Below, piece after piece: positions 1-11,400 of a stretch of DNA of 64,000 bases. The number at the start of each line of letters is the position of its first letter. Position 1 is the first letter of the stretch. The notes beneath the pieces were generated by a model. That model searched no databases, had not been told where the DNA came from, and saw only the letters and a program-made list of their open reading frames with translations. The position numbers were made by a program, and so were the translations under genes. This stretch comes from Centropus unirufus (taxonomy: Eukaryota > Chordata > Aves > Cuculiformes > Centropidae): NCBI GenBank assembly GCA_013397695.1, contig VYZI01000194.1:667225-731224 (forward strand), given 5' to 3'.

Positions 1-2276
1 AACTTTATAGTGCAGCTGTGCTTGTCATGGGATCAAAAGAAACAAGTCATAGAATCAAAGAACAGTTTGGGTTGGAAGGAAATTTTAAAGGTCATGTAGT
101 TCCACCTCCCCTGTAGGGACCAGGGCCATCTTCAAACAGATGATGTTGCTCAGAGCCCCATCCAACCTGACCTTGAACATTCCCAGTGATGGGGCATCTA
201 CCACCTATCTGGGCATCCTGTGCCAGGGTTTCACCTCATTGTAAAAAATGTCTTCCTTATTTATAGCTGGATGCTCCCCTCCCCTCTTTTAATTTAAAAT
301 GCCTACTCCTTATCCTGTCACAATAGGCCCTGCTAAAAAAGGCTGCAATAATGTCTCCCCAGAGTCTTTTTTTGCTTTAGGCTGAACAGCCCCAACTCTC
401 TCAGCCCTTATTCATAGCAGAGGTGTTCCATCCCTCTAGTCATTCTTGGAGCCCTCCTCTGGACCCACTCCAACAGGTCCATGTTTGTCCTGTGCTGAGG
501 ATTCCAGAGCTGGACACAGTACTCCAAGTGGGATCACACCAGAGCAAAGTAGTGGGGCAGAATCACCTCCCTTGACCTGCTGGTCATGCTTCTTATTTTA
601 TTTTTTTTATTTTTTTAATAGGAAAAAATACCCCATTAACAATCAACAGTCAGTTGAAAAATCAATTAAAAACTGCAAAAGCAAGCTCACAAAAAACTTT
701 TTAAGGGTGATAATTTCACAATTTCTCACTAGTAAGAAATCAGTTTTCAAACTGTGGTCTTTCATAGGAAGCATTGTACGTGTAGAACTTGTTTCTTTGC
801 CTATTATTTACCAAGAAATATAATCATCCTTGGAGTACTTCTCATTAAATCTTAATTGTTTTTACTGGCTTTTTTGGTTTCCATGTCAGACAACTCAAGT
901 ATTTCTCAAGTTGAGAAAATTGATTGTTTGGATTTATAAGTTATCTGGTAGTGAATTAAAAACTGTGGCAGAATCTGTACCAGTCTCGCCTACACACATG
1001 CTTAAAAGATGAAATAATAGCCAATTTTTCCAAGCTGTTACCAAGAAAGCAGTTGTTTTTCAAAAGGTTGAAACTGGAAATATTTCTGGTTCTGAGAAAC
1101 TCAGAAAGAAGGAAAAATAAAATTATTCAAGAAACTAAGAGCAAACTCTAAACAGCCATCAATAATTTATGGCTGCATGAGTACTACAAATTTCTGGTGT
1201 TCATCTAATAGATGATAATAATCTCTCATAGCTTGCACTCACATACAAAAACCACTTAGAAACTGGTTATTGATAGATACACAAATAAACCAGCTAAAAA
1301 CGTATTCTCATTTTTACTTCTTTTCGTTGCCCCCTCTACCTTTTCTGTGACTTAATTCTGCTTGACCGAACCTCTCCCTCTACCCTCATAAATCTTCTAC
1401 TAGAGACCTGTGCTTAGCAGCGATGGGATCACCAGCAGATCCACACCTATTGGGTCTATGAAACTGGTAGTTAGTGGCTTTCACCAAAAGGCTCCTCTTA
1501 CAAGTGCAGCTCAGTCACTGCAAAAACGCTGTCAGTGCGGGAAAAGTGAACAAACACTGGATCAGGTATGGTGGGTTCGGCATAGTTTGAAAACTCAGAT
1601 GTGCCCCCACCCTGGAAAGCCTTCAAAACAATTAGAATTCTGAGTAATTTCTCAGTTTTTCTCTGCTTCAGAGCGCTAAGGGAATGAACAGTCATTCTTC
1701 TCTTCAGGAATCTTTTTCCCACTGATGTACATCTTGGCCACTTAAAAGAAGAGACTTTAAGGAGCAGCTTTAAGTCATAAGAGGAACCTTGAACTCTGCA
1801 GGAGACAGAAATGTTGCACTCTGATGAAAAAAAAACAGCTTAAGCTTTAAGCTTATTTGCTGCTTTATCAAATTTCATCCTAGATGACCTTTCTCTACCC
1901 ATATTGCACCTTAATAGGGACTAAATTTTTGTGGTACCTATGGGTCTTTCATTTAAGTGAGCTGTCCATGATTGCTAAGCTTCCTAGATCACACGTACTC
2001 AGCTCAAAATGGACAAAGCAAATTCAGAAAATGCTTTCCCCAAGTAATTCATGCAGTTTTGCCATGTCAGCTCTTACTGCCTTTTAAAGAAAACAGCAGT
2101 GCTCCTTACAGAAATTGCTTCCTGCTTGCCTAGGGAGGAGAAGATTAAGAATAAAACAGGATAAATGAGGTAATGTTCTGTTAACAAAGAAAATACTGTT
2201 TCTGTTTCTTGTAGCGGTTATTTACAGTGACAGCTGAAAACATTTAATTTGCATAATGAACAGGCTGACATATTAC
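1..2276 (-). other. CUBN: CUBN intron 22 (partial)
   Basis: Holds the CR1 copy at 48-590 and a T-rich run near 600. No CUB exon or other gene was seen in the remaining 1.7 kb. Confidence 0.85.
48..590 (-). mobile_element. CR1 LINE, truncated 3' part
   Basis: On the plus strand the stretch starts catagaatc...tttgggttggaagg, followed by the gccccatccaacctgacctt block and gatggggcatctaccacc. It ends after tggacacagtactccaagtg and a gtggggcagaatcacctccc block. This is the reverse complement of the standard CR1 3' end, including part of the terminal ATTCTATG-type repeat near 48. The copy is 5'-truncated and clearly diverged. It lies in a CUBN intron. The open frame at 446-823 on the plus strand is made of this repeat and is not a gene. 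Confidence 0.92.
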
Positions 2277-2407
2277 CTTTTGATGCATTCAGGGAGATAT
2301 AATTAGCTGAGAAGCCCTCAGATGCAATGCTGTGATCAGTCACAAAGTACAGCATCATCATGTTGCCACCACTCGTGACTGATGGCGGAATTGATCTTCC
2401 ACAGAAC
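2277..2407 (-). CDS. CUBN: CUBN exon 22: CUB5, second part (last exon in window)
   Basis: Residues 1008-1052 plus one base. RFCGRSIPPSVTSGGN, LYFVTDHSIASEGFSANY. Enters in phase 2, leaves in phase 1 at gtaata, so CUB6 should begin in the next exon, left of the window. I found nothing resembling it in 1-2276. Confidence 0.94.
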
Positions 2408-5400
2408 CTGTCGAAAAATAATGCCTCAAATTGAATGGCAGTACTTTATGAAGCACCAGGTATTACTGGAAGAGCATTTAACTTTCCTGAGAAGTTTGAA
2501 CAGCTGGGCATACACAGATATTTCCTTTGGACAATATAGACCCCAGCCATATACCTTGTGTCACAGGGCTAAATAGCACACCTCAAGTACAAGAGGAAAA
2601 TCCAACTCGTGTCAAAGGCAGAGGAGAAATTATTCATCAGTTCTTATTGGAATTATTTACACTGTACCTACAACATATTCTGTTCTTTTCCAGGAGTCAG
2701 AGTGGCTGGCCAAAGACTATAGTTGCAAAACACTCTCCATTGCAAGAGTCATTAGCTCCTTATTTTCCAAAATATTGCCATGCCAGCCAACTACTTTACA
2801 GTCTGTAACTGTAGCTGGAGACTGTTCCCAAGTAGTTTAGATGTTCCTGAATTCTAGGGCAGCAAGAAAACCCTGTCTATACCCCAACTCGAGAAGGGGG
2901 GAAAAGAAAAAACTTTTTCCCAAAGATAAAATCACATATCAGGAGTAAATAAAATGTTCCAAGATGCATATTTGGGGTTAGTTTTTGCTAAGATCCAAAT
3001 GTACAATCTTTTAAGTAGTCTGTCTCTCACTTTTGCAGGTGTTTCAATTCACACCTTTCACTGGGCACAGATGTATTGATATTTTTTAACTGATTTCCCA
3101 AAAATCAAAATGTTAATGGAGTTGGACAATGCCAGCTGTTGCAACCTGTCCTTAAAAAAGCTATCTTTTTGGTACAAGTTAATTTCTTCTCCCAGTATAA
3201 TATTTAGTAAATGCACTTCTTATTTCATGGTCAGAGAAAACAAGCTGCCTTTCCTATCCTAGGCAGAGAAATTGCTGTTATTGTTTCTGTACAGCAGAGA
3301 AATTAATCTATATACAAAAATTAAGTTAGCAAATTGGTTGCAGAGCTCTACAGAACAGTGCTTGCTCCACAGTAATTCAGCTCTGTAGACTAATGAACAT
3401 ATTCACCTTCCCAATTTTTGCATAGTGCTGTTGTCATATATCTCAAGATAATCGTTTCTGCAACTATAATCAAATGCCAAGTTAAACGAAGTGAATGTCA
3501 GGCGGATAAGGTAGCCAGGTTGGATGTTGATAATCCAGGTACAGTTCATGCCATGTGGGTAGACATCTGGATGACCAGGACTTGTAATTGTTCCTTCTGG
3601 TCCAGTGAGAGTCTCTCCACATACTGTAGAGATTTAAAAAAAAAAAAGAAAAAGTTAAATGGTGTATTTATAAGAATGTTAAGCACTTACAAAATTGGTT
3701 ACTTTTATTTCTGAAGTTACGTAGGTTTTTTTTTTCTCTATACATTACCCCACAGTAACTGATTCTGAATTTATCTCCCATTATAACATCATAAAACCTC
3801 ATGGCCAGTTATCTTTGTATGGAAAAATCTTAGAAGTCCCAACCCCATACAGAAAACAACAAAAAATCCTTACCTGTATCTAATGGTGAGTACTCAGCTC
3901 TGAAGCCAAGGTTGGTAAGAGAGGAGGCTCTGAATTTGATATAGAGATTGTTCCGTGTAGATTGTACTCTAGATGGTACAGCTGTACCACAGTATTTCTC
4001 CAAAAGAGGAGAGTCTGTGTTGTTGCCATCTCTGACCTGAAGAAAGATATATTCAAAATATCCCACACAAATTTGTACGCATGATGTTGAAAGCATAAAT
4101 GAGTTCGTAAGAACCATATAAAAGATATCTTTAGTAAGTCAAATCCCGCCCTTCCTTCGGCATGGTTTCTACTACAGGCACATAAAACACAACCTTAACG
4201 ACTGCCAGAAAGCAGTCTCCTACTGAAAGCACATCAGATGGAGAAAAGCTGAGATCTTACATCCTTAACAGTGACACATAAACCTCCAAACCCCAATCTT
4301 TCTATTTAAGGGCATCTGGTATTTGTTTTTGAATATCAAAATGGTCATACCGCCTTTGGAGAACAAAAAAAAAAGTCAAACAGTGCTGCGTTGGTGGACT
4401 TGAGTACAAGAAGGAACACAGAAATAAGAATCTATCAGCTATTCATAGTACACGTGCATTATTCTTTACCTCAATGTAGTCTGAGTCACAAGTGGTTGTA
4501 TTTCGAATTTCAAAGTTGATAAAGTTAAGGACCACCGCTTTGCTAGCTGGCTGGGAGATGATCCACTCACAGGTTTTTGGGTGAGGAGACATCCTGGGGT
4601 AGTAAGGTGAGTGGATAGTGCCTGCTCCAGACAAGAAGCCTCCACAGGCTGCCAACGGACACCAATAATCAGTACATATGAAGAATGGTTTCAAGAAATA
4701 TATAATGTGATATCTATCAAATATCACTATGAAATTAGCAGAAAGTCACCCCTAAAAACCTATCTTCTTATAGCATCTACTACAGATCATCCATGCAGGA
4801 TTAAGAATATCTTTGGATTTGGCTCATTTGTCAATAGATTTGTTGGTGATTAAGAACTAAAAGACAGGAAAATTAAAGTAAAAATATTTAGGCAGACATA
4901 GCTATAGCATGTTTGTTAAATTAGTGTTAAGTGGTTTATCTTTAATCATAGCAGTGAGGGGTACGCCTCCAAGCACGCTAGGAGTGCCTACAACAGACCT
5001 ACTGCAGACATCATCTCAGCATTTCCAAAAGTAGCAATAAATGCATAAATTTACTCTATTTTTTCCTTCCTTTTGAAGTTTGTCTTAAAGCCTTTATATA
5101 GACAATATAGCAAAGCAATGGTTGAAAGAGTCTAAATTACAGATTATTTCACTGTGCAAGTCACCAGTTCCCCTTACCAACTTGATAAATAGCCCTGAAG
5201 CTAGCCCTTTGCACAGAAGCATCAGACTTGAACTTGATCCAGAGAGTGTTGCTGGTAGAAGTGATTGGAGACAAGACTGTATTATAACAGAATTTGCTGA
5301 TAAGAGAAGACACCTCACTGTCACCGTCTCGAACCTAGTGATTAAAAAAGAAAAAAAAAAAAGAAAAATACCAGATCATAAATGTATTGGGAACTGATGT

Positions 5401-8400
5401 AAAGATAAAGCCATAATCTCACATGAGCTGATAAATACCAAAGGAGTAACTATTTCACTTGCTTATAAGCAGGGCAAAGAGCCATCACAGTAATTGGCAC
5501 AAGCACATGATTTATGAGAGCTCAAATGAGGAATTGGATGATCAGCACAAAACACACACACACAGGCTACTGTCACAAGACATTAGGTTGAAACAGTTGC
5601 TCGCTATGAAACACAGCTTTAGTAGAGTTTAGGCCTATGCTCCCAAAAGTATCACTTTTACTATGCAAGTGGCAGGTGCTCACCACTGATATGATAGCTA
5701 TGAATTATTTGCCAGCACTAAAATCTCCTGGGGAAGGGTAATAGTTGGGTTTGTTTTTTTATCTCAGACCATAAAGCTTCTATTGATTTTTCAATGGCAC
5801 TTCTCCAGAAAAAGCACATGTCCCATCACACCTACACATCAATGCAGCCACACAGCTCAGAAGATCCGAGTTCTCCAAAGCAGTAAAGAAGTATACTGAC
5901 GTCTTTCCATTACTTTATCTGAAAGGTCCCACGCATGATAGTAACAATAAAACTATATCAGCTTTAACCTTCTGCACTGCCACTCTACGGACCTCAATCA
6001 CCTTGCTAAAAAAAAGCAAGACATACTGTTTTCCCCGAAGTTGATTAGGAAACCTGATTATGTAGGGAACTAGAATCGGTAGAGGTATTTGCACCTCCAA
6101 ACGTCAGGCCATGAAGCCACAGTCCATGAGTAAAAATATTTGCATGCAGGGGAAAAGACAGAGCACTGGCACAGCCAAGGAGCTCTGAACACCCTCTGAG
6201 TTGTCCATTTCATTCCAAGAGGTAAGCCACAAGCTGTGGTCCAAAAGAACAAGCCTTCTATTTGTCCAAGGAAAAATAGAAAGTTCTGTCCCAAAAACTC
6301 TCCTAAAACCAAACCAGCAATTTTCTGCTGTAAAAAAAATGGTGGTCACTCACGTAGCTGGAGCTGCTTTTAAATGCATCAATATGCTTTTGACTCCCCA
6401 AAAAAATAATTCCTGTGAAATCACTGGCAAAGGCAGGGACATTTTCAGCTTTCCGGTTCCCTCTCATCATCTCTTCTTTCTGCTGCAGCTGTGCTCCTCC
6501 ATGGGCTGGAAGAGGAAGGACAGAAACCTGGTCGGTGCCCTGGCGAGTATGGAAGGGCTGACTTGCCTGCCCAGCTTTAGCAACCTCAAGCTGGTGAGAT
6601 GGTTTTCTGACTAACAGATAACTTTAATTGACCTGGAACTCGAGTTTAAGGTGACAGAATTCTGGATTTGCAACAGAGAAACTGAGATCGGTGTGGGATA
6701 TTTATTAAATCTGTGGACAGCAGTGAAAATTTCCAGAACTGTAGTTCACAGGAGTTCACATTTTTTTGTGGGCTGATCCTCTTTAAATTATTGATGTATA
6801 AAGGCCAGTAAGTGATGATAAAAATAACAGGGTCTATAAGCCATGTGAGTAGTGTCTCCTATTGCCAGTTAGAGAGGTGGCACGGAAAAGGAGCTGTGTT
6901 AGCTATCGCCTTAGCTCTGCTGTATTATGTCAGCCTTTCTTAAATAAGTTTTATTGTTTCTAGTTACTTATTGCAGATCCCTAGTCCCACGCTGTTCCTT
7001 CCTTAGTAAGAGTCTAAACATCCCTCCCTGAGCAAGAGTCTGCCAGCTGCGTCTGGTTCCTGTGGAAACTCTGCAGGTTTCCTGCCATTGCCAGAAACGG
7101 GAACAACCTGTACGTTTTCAAAGTGACAAAACCATTGTTGGAGAGTGACTTTTCAAGTAACAAACACCCAAAAGCTATCTCCCTAGCTTAACTTCATGGT
7201 AAAACCCAGTGAGACAGTATTTTAGAAAGCATATGTGGAAAAGCAGGCCCTGATCACAGAGAACAGCACTTTAGTCATACTAACTGTCCCAGTCAGAAAA
7301 TGTCAGTCCTTCTTCTCTGCTCTGGGCTGAGCCAACAAGGGAGAGGGTAGGAAGAGAAAAAGAGAAGCATGGGGAAACTGAACATCTTGTGACTGATCCC
7401 CAAGCAGCGAGGTAAAGGCCTTGCTGAACTAATACAAACTGATTGCGTTCAACAGAAATGGTTTTGTTTCTCTGGCTGCGGTGAATTTAGCTGCTGTTCT
7501 GCCAGCAATTAGGCAAGAGGAGCACCAGGCCAAACAAACAAAAGCTGTCTGTTTTCATTAAACACACTTCCCCTCTCACTGCAGAAATTAATTACACTTC
7601 ATTCCAACCAGAGTCTCTGAGTTAGAGGAGGAGGGAAGGGGACGATGTCAGCACAATAACATCTTTTAAAAACAGATTAACAGCATGGGGCTCACAGGGC
7701 CCTTTTTCTCCCTTGGTCAAGAAAAGATTAAGCACGGAACCAAACCTCACTGCCGCGTCACGTAATTGCGTAGCTGATGGCACAGGTCCCGACTCTGCTC
7801 CAGGGATGCAGGACTTGCTCCTACCTGCTTCAGCTGTGGCGACACCTTTGCTAAATACCCAGGTGGCTATGCCAAATTAGATTTATTTCTGTTTTCCTCT
7901 AAAAATGCCACACTTTTATACAAACAGTTGTATCCAGTAGTCATTCCATGGAGGATGAGGTTTTTATGACCATATGGAGAAATGCAGGCTGGTTGGAACA
8001 ACAGAAGTCTTGAAACATGACGAGTCATGCCTCTGCGCAGGGAACAGGGACAGGGCGACAGTCTAAGGGACATTGGCCACTGACAAAAAGCTTGTCAGGT
8101 CCTAAAGCCACCACCAGTACTCACTGGCCCAGCCTTGCCCCCTCTGAAGGCCCTGCACAGCGTCCAGGATCCCATATGAGCCCCTCAGGGCTGTCAGTCT
8201 GTCCCCAGTGATGCTGCAGCAGGGCTGGTCTCCAGTTCCCCACAGCCCTGCCCAGACATGGGCTCTACTGAGCCATGTCCCAGCCTGACTTTGGCCCACG
8301 CCTGTCCCCAAGGAGGTATGAGATGCCCAGGGCTGCCCTGCTCCCTAGCCAGGGTGGTAGGACAGGCCCCTGGACTGGGAAGCCGTGCTGTGCCCCTCCT

Positions 8401-11400
8401 GGGAATCACCGTGGCTCCCGGTAGCCCTGGCCCACTCAACACCATGCCATCCCCCACCCCCAGTCAGGTACAGGAACGCCGACCTGGATCTGGAAAGAAG
8501 ACTTAGGGACAACAAACAAAATTAAGAAATGTTATCTACTGTACTTGAAAGGCACATTGTAGTAGTAAATTCAGACATAATATGAAGTTGCAAACCAAAG
8601 AAGAGAGGGCTAGGTGTAAAAGCAAACATAACAGCGAACTCAAGTGATTCCAGTGAACATCAACATCATCATTCTACTGTTACTACATTTTCCATATAAA
8701 AATATTCTAGCAGTACAATTATTTTTCTCTAATATTCTCTAATATAGAGAATGTCTATTGTCTATAGACTGATAATAATTATTGAATTAGACTTATAATA
8801 TTTCAGTTATGCTACAATAAATTCCTGTGGTTTATTTGTTTATACAAGTACATATCTGTGTATGTTTATACATACATATCTGTGTATGTATGTGTATATA
8901 TATATATACATATATATATACATATATATATGTTGTACTTCCTTTATGTGCCAGAACAAGTTTTCCCATATAACACCATGACTCCAGAAAATGTCACATA
9001 GCTACTATGGCATTATTTCTATTTTTCCTACATTTGGCATACATTTTTCAAAGATCCAAGTCCCACCTTAATCATGTACAGCTCATTAAGAATTAGTCTT
9101 AAGCTAGTCAGGTTGTCTTGTTCTCTTATCTTCACCTCATTCCAAATGTGCAGTCCTGCCCCTGTGACATTTGGACCCTAATGAACTGGCATCCATAGTC
9201 CTTTGGTTAACACTTATTTCTGCAACGGCCCTTGGGACAGTAATTTCGCAGCATGGTTTTGCACACACATGTAATCAACTTTTTATATCCACTGATTAAG
9301 ATAAGTCACCTCAATATAATTCGATGAGCAGCCAGTAGGACTCTCCAGATCCATATGGGTGAAATTGAGGTATACTTTTTCATTCTCTGGCTGTCTAAGG
9401 ATGTAGATGCATTGTCGATTGCTGATATAGGGGTTAGGCCAGAAAGGAGACGTAATAACCCCTTCGCTACCTGTGTAATTTCCTCCGCAATTTGAATCTG
9501 CTGTATTTAAAAAAATAAAAAAAAAAAAAAAAAGAGTCAATGGAGATAGTCACAAGTATGGTAACTCTCAGCTTAGGCTGCCTCTGTACAACAGCTGCAA
9601 ATCAAAGAAGATTTCTGTGTTATTAAAAAGGTAGTGTTAATTACATCCAGTTATGTATGGTTAGCTATATCCAAGGGACATCACAGATCAACCTTTAATG
9701 CTGAGTTTTACTTACCAGGAGATGTTGTATAGAGGATGTGGAAGCCTTTATCAGTAATTAAGTCATCAGAGTGAAAGTGAATCCATGCATACGGACCGGT
9801 GGTTTGGAGTGGGGGTGGAGATGAAGTGCTACAGTATTTACCAAGGACAGGGTCTTGTGGAAGAAGACCATCTCGAATCTAGGCAGAATGATAGATCAGT
9901 GATTAGGTTTATTAGCTCTGTGCCAACTGTGAACAGTGCAAATACTCTTAAAGTTATCTCAAGGCCCCAGGAGATAGAGTAGATATTGTAGATTTTGGGT
10001 GGAGGGAAATTTCCTCCCAATACACAGGAATAGACCCACTAGAACAGCTGTTGATGGTGCTCCTAGGACATTTATCAGGGGGGTTGTGAAAGGGAAAGAA
10101 CTATCAGGAGATCCATTGTTTTCCTGAAATCTTGCTCTGCATTGCATAGCTTTGGAGAACATGCTATTCCAAACCAGCATCTCATTTCCATAACTGGGTA
10201 TTAGTGAATTCTGTAACCATTACTCTGCACTTGAGGAAAAGCCCTAGATTCACACATCAAGTCATGGACCAAATTAAAGTATGAATCTAAGATCCCTTTA
10301 CCTAATATGGTTACCTTAAGTTGATTGATTCTCTATGGGTTGACATTTGACATGGAATTTGGAGACTGAACTTTGTAAGAAAGTGAAACCTTCCCACCAG
10401 GTGTTAGGCCTGAGTCCCATCCTTTCTAGGCACAAGACTTCCACTGAATTCAGTGGAACAGGGTCTTTCTCCCTTTCTGTTCTACTGCCTGTATCGGATT
10501 GTGTATTGGTGGTTGGAGTGATTAAGTACAAAGGAACATTTCAATGCAGGCTTTAAATTCTAAACAGTCCCATTCTCTATGTCCAAAAAGCTTAGAAATA
10601 TCTTTCTTTGCAATAACATAACTTTCAAATGTTATCATAATCCACAACTACACTTTACCTCTAAATGGTCATTGCTGCAGTTTTCATGGTGTTCTAGGTT
10701 TAGTGTGCCAAAAGCAAATGTGATGATGAGGCCAGGACTAGTTGAGATGGTCCAGAAACAGTCTCTGTTTACAGGATATTTACCAGGGTATCCTGGAGAG
10801 CTTATCGAGCCGTAAGTACCCGTCAGCTCACCACCACATTCTAGCAAAAAAGAAACATGGAAGTCTTTAACAGTAGATCAGGTGAGAAGATGAATTCTCC
10901 TGCAGTGTTAAAATCAGGTGCTACCTTGGGATCCAGAATAAATTTAGAAATAAATATGAACCCAAACAAACAAAAAAAATTACTTCTGCTTTTACATATT
11001 GCAATTAATTCTGAGACTGATTTATAAAGGCAGAACTCCAATATTTTCTGATTTACACAGTAAAAGAAAGATCCTTTCCCAGTTATGATGGAAATATCTT
11101 TAGGAGAGTCATCATAAGTACTGTGCTTTAGATTGGATTTACAAAGTTCATCGGAATTTCTGTACTTTATATATTAAATAATCTCCACGTTTTACCCTAG
11201 CACAAGGCAGTTTTCATTTTTTAAAAAAAATAATTAAAGGGAAGGTTATTTTATATGCCTATAAGTAAAACCATATTCCTCTTAGCATAGCAATTAGGAA
11301 TGATAGGAGTAACTTGGGTGCTGTACCTAAGGAATATATAGTTTAGTCACATGTATACCTCTCCCTGTTTACTTTTTTATTATTCATATATAAAAGCTTA

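Larger units (their letters stand above)
5335..9309 (-). other. CUBN: CUBN intron 17
   Basis: The largest CUBN intron here (4 kb), splitting CUB3 in phase 0. Holds the GC-rich block at 8017-8510, the TA microsatellite at 8845-8934 and a short (ca)n near 5550. A 137-codon open frame at 6201-6614 (plus) shows no known domain. Confidence 0.88.

Noticed and set aside
446..823. 125-codon open frame, plus strand
   Set aside because: Its first half is the antisense of the CR1 copy and the rest is AT-rich intron.
1498..1722. Minus-strand frame left of exon 22, tested as CUB6
   Set aside because: Lacks the CUB cysteines and the SPxxP motif, and has no fitting splice sites.
6201..6614. 137-codon open frame, plus strand, CUBN intron 17
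   Set aside because: No domain or repeat signature seen.
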